A stretch of DNA of 64,000 nt from Manduca sexta (GCF_014839805.1 NC_051131.1:7242913-7306912); one strand, 5' to 3'. Positions 46,501-58,430 are shown, numbered from the stretch's first letter. Notes: generated from the letters alone by a model not told the origin. Translations and numbers: made by a program.

Positions 46501-47831
46501 ACTGGCAGGGTGTGTTCTATAGGTGCAGAATGAGACTCTTCCCAAGAATTGTGTAAATTAATATTTGACTTACGTTCTGGTGCTGTTTCACTTAGCATAC
46601 TTAAACTATGATGTTTAGGGTTGGATACTGATGAAACAACACTTGCTGAGCTTGATGTGCGACTGAGTTGCATGTTAGCTTGAATCATTTTCCACCTCTT
46701 ACCGGTTAGTTCAGTTGGGGTAATCCCACTTCGCCAATAAATGCACTTATCAGAGTCCCCAATGGCAAATACTTGGTCATTTATTCCAACAGATATTTGT
46801 GACATGTTGCCTGTTATTTCTAACCATCCACTACCTATAGCAGCAGCCTCTGAGTTTCCAGCATTATTGCCATCTATACCCTTTCTAAACCATACCCTGG
46901 TGTCAGACCCCACAGCCCATATAGCATTATACCCCACAGATATAGATGTTAATTTAGTTTCATTTGGTGACTTCACTTCCAACCAAGCCTCACCTGTTGG
47001 GCAATCCTTAGTAACCCCTTTTCTTACAATAACTCTACCTGTCCAAAGAAGTGCCCATACTAAACCAGTAGAACCTACAGAGATCTGTTTAATATCACAG
47101 TTTGGTGGAATGCTAATATTAATCCATTTCAAGCCCTCAGGTGAGGTTGTACTTACACCAGTCCGATACATTACACGGCCATGAGCTGTTATAGCCCAAA
47201 CTGACAGTGTGCCAGAACTGGCATATGGTATTTGATTGCCACCAATACTGACATCTATAAATGGTTCCTGTGTGGGATCCTTGTGTAGAGGAGCTATAGC
47301 ACACCATGAATTCATAGCACTGAACTTTCTGTACCTTATCCATTTCCTTCTCCTCACACAAGACTTCCACTGTTTAGTTGGACCAAATTGTGCTGGAAAA
47401 TCTATGGCATAACTCCAACCATCATGATCTAAAGGCTGACCATCCAATGTCAATTCTAGCTGCCAGTCACCCTCCCACTGCCAAGCCATAGAGGGTAATC
47501 TAATGCGGTCAATAGATCGGTCCTTTGTGCCATCTTGTGATGAGAAATGATACCTGTCTGTAGGCAACAGCCTACCACTGAATCCTTCTAGTGGCAACCA
47601 CCTTTCATTCTCGTATGATTCTTCTTTGACTCGAATCGGTATTTCTAAGCCATGAACATGTAGGTAAATTTGTCTATCGCCTCCTACAGCCCACAGAAAA
47701 TGCGGCACAGCAGATAAAGTTTTGAATTCCAAACCCAAGTACATAAATTCTCTCCAACATGAGCCACTAGTAGATAAAGCATACACTTTACCTTCATGGT
47801 TGATTGAAAACAATAAGGAATTACTGGACAT
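40600..47831 (-). CDS. TECPR1: Tectonin beta-propeller repeat protein 1 (TECPR1/Pex23-like) with galectin domain
   Basis: TECPR1 binds damaged or phagocytic endolysosomes and, in mammals, recruits ATG5-ATG12 to lipidate LC3. Six coding exons with matching phases: 45020-47831, 43398-43594, 42816-43025, 42419-42505, 41289-41604 and 40600-40781; about 1,267 residues (human 1,165). Order: tectonin start (1-65), DysF domain (65-170; [36 protein letters not shown]), tectonin repeats (190-400), low-complexity linker, PH domain (about 595-690), galectin domain (about 743-883), then a second DysF ([35 protein letters not shown]) and tectonin repeats. The galectin keeps HFNIR (H799, N801, R803), VCNT, and WGVEER (W819, E822, R824). 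Human TECPR1 has no galectin at this point. The C-terminus (GLAPR, stop) is shorter than in human and least certain. Drosophila CG32226 (Pex23) is the likely orthologue. Confidence 0.93.
41901..42023 (-). mobile_element. Worn RTE-like LINE tail in TECPR1 intron 4
   Basis: AGTCCACTACAGAACATAAGCCTCCCCTGAAG resembles, in the same orientation, the RTE tails at 4228 and 50664 (shared CATAGGCCTCCCC core, here mutated). It is heavily diverged. Confidence 0.55.
43694..44409 (+). mobile_element. Non-autonomous Helitron, 716 bases, in TECPR1 intron 1
   Basis: Starts TCTTATATATAAAAATAAG after an A and ends with the hairpin GGCGAA-ACGGAG-TTCGCC (44381-44398), eight bases, then CTAG before a T. All three Helitron end rules are met. 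No coding sequence. It is a different family from the 8018-11002 copy. Confidence 0.8.
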
Positions 47832-48660
47832 AATGCAAATTTAGCTTTAACCCAACTATTTTTATTTTATCTACTGCAAGATTAGCATCCTGCTATTTTT
47901 TCCACTAGTATTGATACATTTTAATTTTTCTTGTTATATTGCAGAGGTAGATCCAAAGAGATTTATAATATATATGGTAGATCCGCCACGGAAGTAAGTT
48001 TATCGCAACATCGCAACTTTTTTCCTCTATGGTTTTAATATTAATTGTGTTCTGAATAAGGATTCCTGATAAACATAGTGTATTAACAATTGTAATGACG
48101 ATTGTCAATGATAAAAAACGAAAATCTATTCGGATCACCGATGAAAGTGAGTGACAGCTGATGGACAGTCAGACTGGCGACAGTGGGAGCGAGAAGGCAT
48201 AGTCAACATCCAGTGTTACAAGAATTAAATAGTATCCAAGATTTTATGGAAATGATATTGGGTGTTTGTATTTAGTATTAAACTGAAGTCTAGTATTTGT
48301 GCCCGACATGGCGAAAGGCTCGCCGATTACATGATGAGATGGACAACACATAGTGCCCCGTTGGGACCTTTGCGTACCTCTCTAAGGATAAATCGTGATA
48401 TTATGAGTTTTGTGTTTAGATAAATAAATACTAATAAAATAGATAATACAATGATGAAAAAATAAATAATTAAAATAGCGTACTTACTTACATGTTTTAT
48501 CAAAGATAAAAATAGAATTCTTAACAATATTCATTACATACAACTAAGATTTAATGTTAACACTTTAGATTATCTTTATAAAATATTCTATAGAATTCGC
48601 ACTAAAAAAATAAATAAGTATGCTAAATATGTATTGGAATATTAAATTATGGGCCTATGG
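47832..48660. other. TECPR1 upstream region, nothing recognised
   Basis: AT-rich sequence between the TECPR1 start and P-like copy 2. It should contain the TECPR1 promoter and 5' UTR. No motif strong enough to name. Confidence 0.5.
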
Positions 48661-48668
48661 TAGGCAAA

Positions 48669-50283
48669 CTCAGAACAAGAACAAGCATAGAAGGAATCTA
48701 AATTACCCTCATATACTTATCCTATTTTTTCAAATAGGCCAAAACTGTTGAAAAGAACGAGACGAATATTATGTTGCTAAGGTCGGCTTGCGTACACTTT
48801 AAAATTATCAAATGGTTACCTTTGGTCCTCTTTATGATGCCGAATTAAAAAGCAAATAAAATGTCAAATGTTCCAACTTGCCAACCTCAAAACAATGTCA
48901 CAAACGGGCCCACATAATTTAGTTACGTTATACTTCAGCGCGTGCTTTTCAAAAGTGGCTACATGTTGTGTAATATTTTTGTTGTTAATTTTAATAAATA
49001 CACAGTGCTGTTTAAGTAAAATATAGCCCTAGGAACAAGCAATGGCCTGCGTTATTGTGGGGTGTAAATTTCATTCTTCTCGTAAAGAAAATGAATCTGA
49101 AATCATCAGCTTCCATCGGTGAGTAAACAAAAAACCTAATATATTTGCTTAAACCTTGTACATAAGTGCAAAAAGTGTTATTAATTATACTTTATTATGC
49201 TGTAGTCATATTATAATCTGCTGTTGGCCATTCGATACAGTCATTATTAAGTATTTTTCATTTTTACCAATTTACGTAGTCGTGTTCAATAGTGTTGTAC
49301 TGCATATTCTATCGATAAAATACGTAGATGTTAGTATATTGTAGTTTACTATTTTGCATAAATTGCCTTTTACTTTCAATATACGGTGGTGTAGCGGTAA
49401 AAGCCACTTGGAAACCGTGCGCGAAGGCTGGGGTCGAGGAAACTATCTGATTTTCATAGTGTGTTTCATACAATGTGTTTCATTGCAGATTCCCTACAGA
49501 TGAGGCTATGAGGCAAAAATGGATCGTTGCCATAGCTCGTCCCAATTGGCATTGGAAAAAACAGCACCGTGTTTGCTCTAAGCATTTCGACAAAGTTTTA
49601 TTAACATTGAAATAAGTTATCAAACATATGTGACATGAATGATACCGCTGTGTTTTAATTTTACTGTCCCATTTTAGTAGCTTCTGTCAAATCACACCTC
49701 TTGGGTATCTTTTAATCCCTAAGAATGTCAGAAAAGAACAGAAGGCGTACTGGCTTTCTCCTAGACGAAATTCCGGCCGATTTCTTGTTACTTACAGCGG
49801 TTTCCATTCCTTCCGAAATTTCTAACAGTTTCTTAATTTAATAATCTCAATGCTAAACCATTTTTGTGTTTAGTAAATGACGTTTCGGAAGGCATGGAAA
49901 CTGCTGTAAATAGCAATTAAAATTGGACAAAATTTAGTTCGATGAAAGCCTATATAGCCTATGTAGGTAGTTCTCTAAATTATTGTAATTTAACAGCTTT
50001 TTACCGAGTGCTTTTATATACCCAGACTTCTTTTGGTACTTGAATATCAAATCAGGGTTTTGATATCTTTTTTTAGACTTTATATAGAATAGCAATCGCA
50101 ACGGTTTGTAGTTGACTGGCCGACAAGTGTTTATTTTAGGAGGTCTGTGAATTTACCATAGCCGATAGACAAAGCATCTATCGATATCGATAAGATGTCA
50201 GAAGGGATCGCAACACAATTAAATTTCTTGCTGTCTAAGACAGTACACTCAAATGTCATAGTGTTATTTCTATGCTTGTCGAG
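48669..50283 (+). mobile_element. P-like THAP element, copy 2
   Basis: The left end CTCAGAACAAGAACAAGC and the right end ...ATGCTTGTC-GAG (about 8 bases lost relative to copy 3) are terminal inverted repeats. The flanking 8-mers TAGGCAAA (48661-48668) and TAGGCAAC (50284-50291) are a target duplication with one mismatch. An 8-base duplication plus a THAP-encoding exon point to the P superfamily; Kolobok also encodes THAP but duplicates TTAA. An internal 25-base inverted repeat (49795-49819 and 49881-49906, core TTCCGAAA/TTTCGGAA) lies downstream of the coding exons. No catalytic transposase domain remains. Confidence 0.85.
49042..49615 (+). CDS. THAP-domain-only peptide of P-like copy 2 (67 residues, two exons)
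   Basis: Exon 1 (49042-49118) starts MACVIVGCKFHS and ends CAT-CG before GTGAGT. Exon 2 (49489-49615) follows TTGCAG and continues FPTDEAMRQKWIVAI to CSKHFDKVLLTLK and a stop. The C-x4-C and C-x2-H zinc ligands and the conserved FP and W positions of a THAP domain are all present. The protein stops just after the last ligand, before the usual AVPxxF box, so folding may be incomplete. Copies 1 and 3 have one-base deletions in exon 2; only this copy is open throughout. Whether it is expressed is unknown. Confidence 0.7.
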
Positions 50284-51090
50284 TAGGCAACATCTCTTTA
50301 AAATTTCGCAAGATGGAGAAAGTTAGGCCGGCTTACACATTCGGTAATTCAGATTCTGAACTAGTGGCTCCACGTCCATTGGCCGGGCCAAAGTGGATGC
50401 CCGGGCATATCCATCCATTTTTTAAAAAAATCAGAGTACAAAAACAGAATTCAGATTATGAAACTCCGAAAATGGATACTTAAACGGTATATTAAGTAAC
50501 CGTTGCATCAAATAACGTTTTACAAATGTAATAATTTAATAAAAACATCTTAGGTTCCATCAGCTAAAATATTTTGTATGACAATCTACCCGATATCCGT
50601 TTGAGCTAAATACTTACGTAGTATTTGTATTCTTTTTGGCTAAATAGATAATCAAGCACTTTCATCATATCAGCCACAGGAAGTCCACTGCTGAACATAG
50701 GCCTCCCCCAAGGATCTCCACGTCAACCTGTTGGAAGCAGCCTGCATCTAGCGACTTCCTGCGACCCTAGCCAGGTCGTCCGTCCACCTTGTAGGCGGGC
50801 GTCCGACCTTGCGTTTGCCTGTACGCACTTTGATTCATTGAAATTTTTCATTTTTGCAACACTATTTATGTGGTTGTTAATGGTTTGTGATGGTTTATCT
50901 GAGGATGGTTTGTTTATTTTTCCTAAATGTCAAACTTATTTTATATTCCTTTGCTGTTTGGCACATGTTCTATGATTTGGCATGTGCCCAAAGACCACGA
51001 AGCTTCCTCGTGCAAATTAGCAAAGACCTTGTATAAATATGAGATTCTTATATAAGCAATACTTTATTTATAATTGTTTCTGGAATCGCC
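50284..51090. other. Intergenic, upstream of the MPV17-like gene
   Basis: Mostly unremarkable AT-rich sequence apart from an RTE tail (50664-50812). The stretch nearest 51090 should include the promoter and 5' UTR of the MPV17-like gene. Confidence 0.5.
50664..50812 (-). mobile_element. RTE-like LINE tail
   Basis: Minus-strand translation gives WTDDL and GEAYVQQWTS-type residues before a stop; the DNA carries AGTCCACTGCTGAACATAGG and CGTCCGTCCACCTTG. Same family as 4228-4378, better conserved. Confidence 0.75.
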
Positions 51091-52282
51091 ATGGGAGCTT
51101 ACAGTAAGCTGAGAAATGTTTTCATAAAATATCCCCTTTTAAGGGGAATGGCATCTTATGGTGTTATATGGCCAATTTCGAGCTTAATACAACAAACATT
51201 TGAAGGAAAAAATTTCGGTATGAAACAATTTTTATATTAAGTATAACATAGTGATTTATAATTCTATTTATAACATATTACAAACTAAACTGTCGTAAAG
51301 TAGCCTTCATGTCAGTGGCAAAACTATACCTGTGGCAAATACATAGAATGAGGCCCCTTGCTAGTGCAAAATCCAGCGACATATTTTTAGATCACAATGA
51401 GACTTTTTTTATTTGTAAAATAGCCTGAACTTTAAGCCTGTGCACCAGAACCCCAAAGTAGGTAATTTAGCCCTATTTCTGTCCGGTCAGGGGCCCAGTG
51501 GAATTTTGCTGTCATGCCACCCTATAGTTAGGTCTCTGATTTATATCACAATATAATATATATGTGGAAATAGAAAATTAACCTAAATACTTATATTTCT
51601 GACATATAAAGTTCCTTTGAATGTTCTTTTAGAAAACTATGACTGGTGGCGATGTGCAAGGTTTGGATTATATGGCTCCTGTTATGTTGCTCCTACTCTT
51701 TACTCCTGGCTGACTGTTGCCAATGTTATGTGGCCTGGAACGTCATTACGGTCTGGCATAATTAAAGTAAGTTAAATTATGATATGTTAGATTCAATATA
51801 AGAATAATGGTCTCTTATATTTACATATAATGATTGATGATATTCATTGAATAAAAATAATTTTGTTATGTTTTCAGACTTTTGTAGAAACTCTTTCATA
51901 TACACCGCTTGCAATGTGCAGTTTTTACTTTGGTATGAGCTTATTAGAAGGAAAAGCTTTTAATGAATCTGTTTTAGAAGTTAAAGCAAAATTCCTTCCA
52001 ACCTATAAGGTATTATATAATATGACATTATCAACTTTATTTGTCTACAATTACTTAACATTTAAAGTGCTACAACATATTGTGTATTAATTTCAGGTTG
52101 GAGCGTCAGTCTGGCCTGCTGTAGCATTGATCAATTTCTGTCTAATTCCACCACGTAACAGGGTACCTTTTATCAGTGTTTGCAGTTTAATTTGGACATG
52201 TTTCTTAGCATACATGAAACATTTAGAGCAAAATAGTGAAGTTTTAAAACCTGGGCAAAGTCCAGTTAAATTATTTATCTAA
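51091..52282 (+). CDS. MPV17/PMP22-family membrane protein (MPV17L-like)
   Basis: Four exons: 51091-51217, 51633-51766, 51878-52009 and 52097-52282, all with GT/AG borders and matching phases; 192 residues. The family comprises four-helix proteins of the inner mitochondrial or peroxisomal membrane, linked to nucleotide pools and reactive-oxygen control. Visible features: N-terminal MGAYSKLRNVFIKYPLLRG; hydrophobic segments around residues 18-33, 50-72, 93-112 and 135-175; the family signature WP followed by NFCLIPPRNRVPF; and FYFGMSLLEGK, which matches the human MPV17L segment more closely than MPV17 itself. The start fits because translation from 51091 gives the normal family length. The gene is intact. 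Which paralogue it is (MPV17, MPV17L, PXMP2) needs a tree; MPV17L is my preference. Confidence 0.88.
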
Positions 52283-54717
52283 GCTCAAAGCTAGGTATCG
52301 AATTTTATCACGGTAATATATAAATTTTATAATCATTTAATTTATTATAGTACAATTTTTATCAGTATGCAGTACATAGATTTAATAACTTATGTGTTAA
52401 CAATGGTCTTAAAGATATGTGATATTAATATATTAAAAGTTTAGCTATTTATTAGCATGGCAATGGCAATTGTTGATGTTATTGTTATGATAGACATAAT
52501 TACCTATAATTTTAGAAACATTTGAAATTTTTTAGACACAATTTTATTGGGACTGGCAATAACATTTAGAATTGTAAAGATATACTTAGTTAAAACAAAA
52601 ATTTAAAAACACTCAATTCATTTTTCCCGAAAGTATGTCAATGATTTTAGTAGCAATGATAATCTGTAATATATTGTTTTTTAGCGTATTCCTTTAACTA
52701 AAACTATTTTTTTACAACCAATATTGAAACATTTTTGTGGCAATCCTTTTGGTTTTTTTTTTTTTATTTTAGTTAGTTGAAAATATGTGTTTGTACTTGA
52801 TTTATGTGGCGAATTATTCTTAGTTCAGTTGCTGTAAAAAACATGATTTGATATGTAATATAGCTAGATGGTACCTTTATATTGATTCAGAAAATGTAAA
52901 TTAAATAACTCAACTTTTATTTTTATAGTTATAGCTTGTGGCTTCGCTCGCGTGAAAGCCCTTTCCTCCTACTAATGTACCCAAAACAATAGAGAATTCT
53001 GTCCATATTTATATGACACTATAAACAGATATTTAAAACATCTGTTAAAAAATTATATTATTATTTTCCATGGGAGCAAATTACCATGATAAAAAGTAGC
53101 CCATGTGTACACTCAGGATATACCTATCTGTCTACCCGTGTGCCCAATTACATCAAAATCCATTCAGCTATTTCTGTATTTATTATACATCTAAACACAA
53201 GTATTACTCAACCATAGATTATTCAATTCCAATATTGAATTTAAAATTGTTAATAAAAAATTACGTAATTATTGGATATTATTCTCATATTGTAATCAAT
53301 TGATTTAACGCTTTTCATAGTGAAAGTTGATACACATAGTGACTTTTAAAATAAACCGATAAGCCAAATCTTGCCGGAAGCGAAATATTTGGCTGACCCT
53401 GGTTTATATAATATTCAGTATTTATGCCTATTAGTTGTAAAATTACGTCATATTAAATTTTAAACGCCGAAATATCCATGATTATTAATTATTTTTACGT
53501 TTTTCTTTCAACTGCGAGAACTAATCACTAACTAGACGTGAATTTAAATTCTTTACTTGCCAATACTTGTTTAGTTACCCAGATTAAAGGTGAAACAAAA
53601 TGTATGAAAATGGACCTTGAGGTATCGCCTTAATATGAAGACTATAGTGGCTTTATAGAATCTAGCCATGACACATGATAAAGTATCGTTGAATAACAAT
53701 AAATAACCTTAGGCTGAATGGAGAGGGGGTTAATAAGGAGGTTTTTAAGAAAATAATATTTGGAAAGTGTATGTAAAAAAGTATGTTTAATCAGCCAATT
53801 TAATGTTTCAATTCTTTTTAGTTTTATTGCTGACTGCATTCAATTCTTTTTCTTACACCACCCCTGTATTATTGAATGTCCTATCTCTGAGCACGAACCT
53901 CCTCTACTACTGACAAGGTTTAGACATTAGTCCACCCCTCTAGTCTGGTGCTGGTGAAACACATTCTGAATTAATGTAACAACCACTGTTTATAGCAAAA
54001 TGAGGTATTTATACCTATTAGATACGTTTTTAAAGTGTATTCAGTATTATATGTACGATAAATAAGTACCTACTTAGAATGTGATAATAAATATTATACT
54101 TAAATAATATATTTTTGTTAAGCATAATAATTGTGAGTGCAGGTAAAAATATATTATATATTTTTTATTTAAGGTGGTGTTTATTTTTTGCTGCCATTTT
54201 TTCTTACTTTATTGTAGTGCTGAACAGTTTTTTGGGTGTAAGCTTTGGTGTAGGTAAGTATATGGTAATGCATACATGGGAAAATAAATAAATAAACAAA
54301 TATATTGAGAAAATGTTTCATTTTAATTAGTCACCGACTCCGATATTGGTAACCAGTATATACTTCTTATGTGGAAGTTTTGTTTTGTTTTAAAGGATTC
54401 CTATCTTTCTTTACCACTTTTATTTTACATAAATGGTCACATAGGTGCAGTATGATAGCTGAACACCTTGGTAAGTAGAATAAAATCGACAAAAACCTCC
54501 ATAAAACATGTAGGTAACCTTTTGGTTCCTTTTGTTAAATTATAAAATGGAAACGTTTACTTACTCTTTAATTAAAAATATGTCTAGATATGTAGATAAT
54601 GAAATGTACTGAAAGCTTAAAATGTGTCGAAAAAAATACAGGTGAAGTGTTCACCTCTATGTCCAATTCCGCATTCAGTGCGCGACGGGGTGTCACTGCG
54701 TTGATACCTATTGTCAC
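52283..54717. other. Intergenic, no gene recognised
   Basis: AT-rich. It contains the MPV17-like 3' UTR and an old Helitron fragment (52927-53165). Several short open frames lack family resemblance. Confidence 0.55.
52927..53165 (-). mobile_element. Degraded Helitron 3' fragment
   Basis: TTATAGCTTGTGGCTTCGCTCGCGTGAAAG resembles the CTAGCTT-CGGCTTCGCCCGCG Helitron end, and CCAATTACATCAAAATCCATTCAGC is a segment commonly found inside these elements. CTAG is lost. Confidence 0.5.
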
Positions 54718-55077
54718 CAATGACTAAATATAAAGAGGACAGGCCTCAAAAGTTAGCTATATGAATAAGTTATATTTATGTTAGGGAAATCGACGCAGAA
54801 TTGTCAATATATATGTCTATCTCTTTTACTCAAAGCTTATTTGGAACGCAACAAAAAGACAAAAAATAATTGCTTTCTTCGCATATGGCACTATTTCGTT
54901 TACTTCAACACACTGGGACCGCCTTGCGGCAGAAACGCCATTTTATGCGGGCCAGTCAGCAAGTACATGTAGTGTCAGACGATGTAAACAAATCTTCATA
55001 AATATTGAATTTAAAGTAATATAATCATATTCTCAATTGTTCAGTGTGTTTATTAGTGTATTTGTTAAGTTTCGAAA

Positions 55078-55148
55078 ATGACTCAGTGTTGTGTGAAAGG
55101 ATACAAATCGAATTCACGCAAGAAAGACCCCGAAATATCTTTTCATAG
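55078..55148 (+). pseudogene. THAP exon, left arm (zinc Cys lost)
   Basis: Reads MTQCCVKGYKSNSRKKDPEI then SFHR, followed by a GTTAGT donor. The second zinc Cys is Tyr (TAC) at codon 9. No downstream THAP exon was found, so it is a relic or a one-exon fragment. Confidence 0.65.
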
Positions 55149-55365
55149 GTTAGTAACTGTTTTTACCGAAAATTAGCAAATATCTTTGTATATTTACCTT
55201 TTGGATGTATTTTTATCAATTAAAATGATATGTGGCTCTGGTTTGTTAAGCTTTGGACCCTTTTAGGCGTGATTTATACACATTAAAATCATTATGTTTG
55301 TTTACACACGAGCTTAGGGATGGTGGGTGGATTTGTTTAGAAATTATTGATATCGATATTTTAAC

Positions 55366-55555
55366 CCGTCATGACTTGTCAAAATTTTATTTTCAAATAT
55401 GTACAGGTAGCTGAATGTTTGCCGCCAAACATTGACAGCTACGCGTGTGACGGAAAAATAACCTTATTATGTAGTATATAAGGTTATAATCCCGTGACAC
55501 ACGCAAATGTCATGTAGCTGTCTTGGCTCGCCGGCGAGCCACGAGAGACCAAGAG
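55366..55555. mobile_element. 190-base MITE with TTAAC duplication
   Basis: The TTAAC flanks (55361-55365 and 55556-55560) collapse to one copy in the opposite arm near 57507, so the precise insertion is proven by the empty arm. Internally it is palindromic around TAACCTTAT/ATAAGGTTA, with GACAGCTA at one side and TAGCTGTC at the other. Confidence 0.85.
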
Positions 55556-57722
55556 TTAACAGACGCCCGTTTATCAGTTACGGTTTTTGTCTTTGAAAGA
55601 ATGTTAGAACACACATCAATATTGTATTATTCAGAACGACAAACTAAGTGAAATTAGAATATTTTTTAAGATAACCAAAAATTTAAAAACCAAGGCAAAA
55701 TGAATTGAGAATATTGAGCGACGTGATTGGAATCCTACACCAAATACATATTTCTTTACATTTTGAGAAGATATGCATAAACCACACGTTTAATTAACGC
55801 GAGTAAAGATAACTGTTTTCCAACAATATTCCCGATAAGTAAAATAGTAATGATTATTATACTTCACCTAATAGTAATATTACTTTAATATATTGCTATG
55901 AATAAAATTAAATTGTTACATAAAAGAATAGATAAACATAAAAGAAACAACATAAAGATGAAATGTAAGATATATTTTTACAATTGGCGGTCTTATGTTT
56001 CGAGCAACCTTTGCATGCACGGAAATAGATACATAATCATATTGTTGTTATTGCAAATAATTATTATAATTGATTATCTTAACCACCATTGTTACGGTCA
56101 TTGATTTTAGTTTGCTAAACCATAGTTATGTTTCTCGATCAAAGAGCATAATAATAAAATAAAATAAAACCAACCAAATAATTGCTGGCTACGCTATCTT
56201 ATTCCATTTATCATGTATTAAATAAATATCTTAATCTGTAACTTAAATTTTTAGCAAGGAATAGTGCAACATACAAATATAGATCAAACACAACTGGATG
56301 TTTGTCACAACAGGTACTGCTTTGTTTAACAATTGTTACTTATAAATCAGTTTCAGTTTGTTTGTTTACATTATGGTTTGTTATATTTATATTATGGTAG
56401 TTCCTAACCCCTTTCGTATTTGATCTTTTTGGGGCTTGTTTGTCTCTCTTAATTCTTCGATGTCGATACAAAATTTTCGGTACTAGCATATCACTATTGT
56501 AAGGGGCGGAGTCGGCACCATTTTATGCATTAAATGTGCCGCATGTAACGTGACCATATCACCCATCCTCTATACTTCTTTTATCATTGATTGTCACCCA
56601 CATTTACTTTGTTTAAAAATGTCGGCTTGTGTCTACAAGTATGCAGAAACGGCAAAGATCGATCTAAAACGATAATTAATGCCGCCTATCACCGGTAACT
56701 TGCATTATTTATAGTTCTGATTTATAGCAATGATAAAACAGTATAGAGGATGGGTGATATGGTCACGTGACATGCGGCACATTTAATGCATAAAATGGTG
56801 CCGACTCCGCCCCTTACAATAGTGATATGCTAGTACCGAAAATTTTGTATCGACATCGAAGAATTAAGAGAGACAAACAAGCCCCAAAAAGATCAAATAC
56901 GAAAGGGTTAGGAACTACCATAATATAAATATAACAAACCATAATGTAAACAAACAAACTGAAACTGATTTATAAGTAACAATTGTTAAACAAAGCAGTA
57001 CCTGTTGTGACAAACATCCAGTTGTGTTTGATCTATATTTGTATGTTGCACTATTCCTTGCTAAAAATTTAAGTTACAGATTAAGATATTTATTTAATAC
57101 ATGATAAATGGAATAAGATAGCGTAGCCAGCAATTATTTGGTTGGTTTTATTTTATTTTATTATTATGCTCTTTGATTGAGAAACATAACTATGGTTCAG
57201 CAAACTAAAATCAATGACCGTAAAATGGTGGTTAAGATAATCAATTATAATAATTATTTGCAATAACAACAATATGATTATGTATCTATTTCCGTGCATG
57301 CAAAGGTTGCTCGAAACATAAGACAGCCAATTGTAAAAATATATCTTACATTTCATCTTTATGTTGTTTCTTTTATGTTTATCTATTCTTTTATATAACA
57401 ATTCTAAATTTATTCATAGCAATATATTAAAGTAATATTACTATTAGGTGAAGTATAATAATCATTACTATTTTACTTAGACCGTAACTGATAAACGGGC
57501 GTCTGTTAAAATATCGATATCAATAATTTCTAAACAAATCCACCCACCCATCCCTAAGCTCGTGTGTAAACAAACATAATGATTTTAATGTGTATAAATC
57601 ACGCCTAAAAGGGTCCAAAGCTTAACAAACCAGATCCACATATCATTTTAATTGATAAAAACACATCCAAAAAGTAAATATACAAAGATATTTGCTAATT
57701 TTCGGTAAAAACAGTTACTAAC

Positions 57723-57793
57723 CTATGAAAAGATATTTCGGGGTCTTTCTTGCGTAAATTCGATTTGCATCCTTTCACACAACACTGAGTCAT
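57723..57793 (-). pseudogene. THAP exon, right arm (zinc Cys retained)
   Basis: Minus-strand reading MTQCCVKGCKSNLRKKDPEI then SFHR, with a GTTAGT donor. Here codon 9 is Cys, so the C-x4-C pair is intact. The C-x2-H half of the domain is not found in the arm. Confidence 0.65.
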
Positions 57794-58430
57794 TTTCGAA
57801 ACTTAACAAATACACTAATAAACACACTGAACAATTGAGAATATGATTATATTACTTTAAATTCAATATTTATGAAGATTTGTTTACATCGTCTGACACT
57901 ACATGTACTTGCTGACTGGCCCGCATAAAATGGCGTTTCTGCCGCAAGGCGGTCCCAGTGTGTTGAAGTAAACGAAATAGTGCCATATGCGAAGAAAGCA
58001 ATTATTTTTGTCTTTTTGTTGCGTTCCAAATAAGCTTTGAGTAAAAGAGATAGACATATATATTGACAATTCTGCGTCGATTTCCCTAACATAAATATAA
58101 CTTATTCATATAGCTAACTTTTGAGGCCTGTCCTCTTTATATTTAGTCATTGATTTATAGTCACTTCCTGTAAAATCAACTCGTTGACATTTGAGTTTGC
58201 CTTTTTTTTTTAAATTTATTTCTGTCCATGGATACATTTGAGTTTGCTATTTGCCATTTCTTTAAGGTTGCCAGTTTATGAAACCAGTATTTCCTAAAAA
58301 AATGGCAAAAATTGATCCAAAGTAAATGTTTTTATTATACGGTAAATATTGTGATATGTTGTGACCATGGTTACGACGTCTAAAACTACAAATTCAATTT
58401 TATTTTGCATTGAACATATTATTTAAAATA

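Larger units (their letters stand above)
54718..58152. mobile_element. 3.4-kb fold-back (palindromic) THAP element
   Basis: The left arm 54718-56589 and the right arm 56729-58152 are inverted copies around a ~139-base loop. Outer ends are CAATGACTAAATATAAAGAG and its complement. The arms differ by few substitutions; the left arm has two extra blocks (55366-55555 and about 55585-55835). Each arm carries one THAP coding exon pointing inward from its outer end. No target duplication is clear. Confidence 0.88.
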
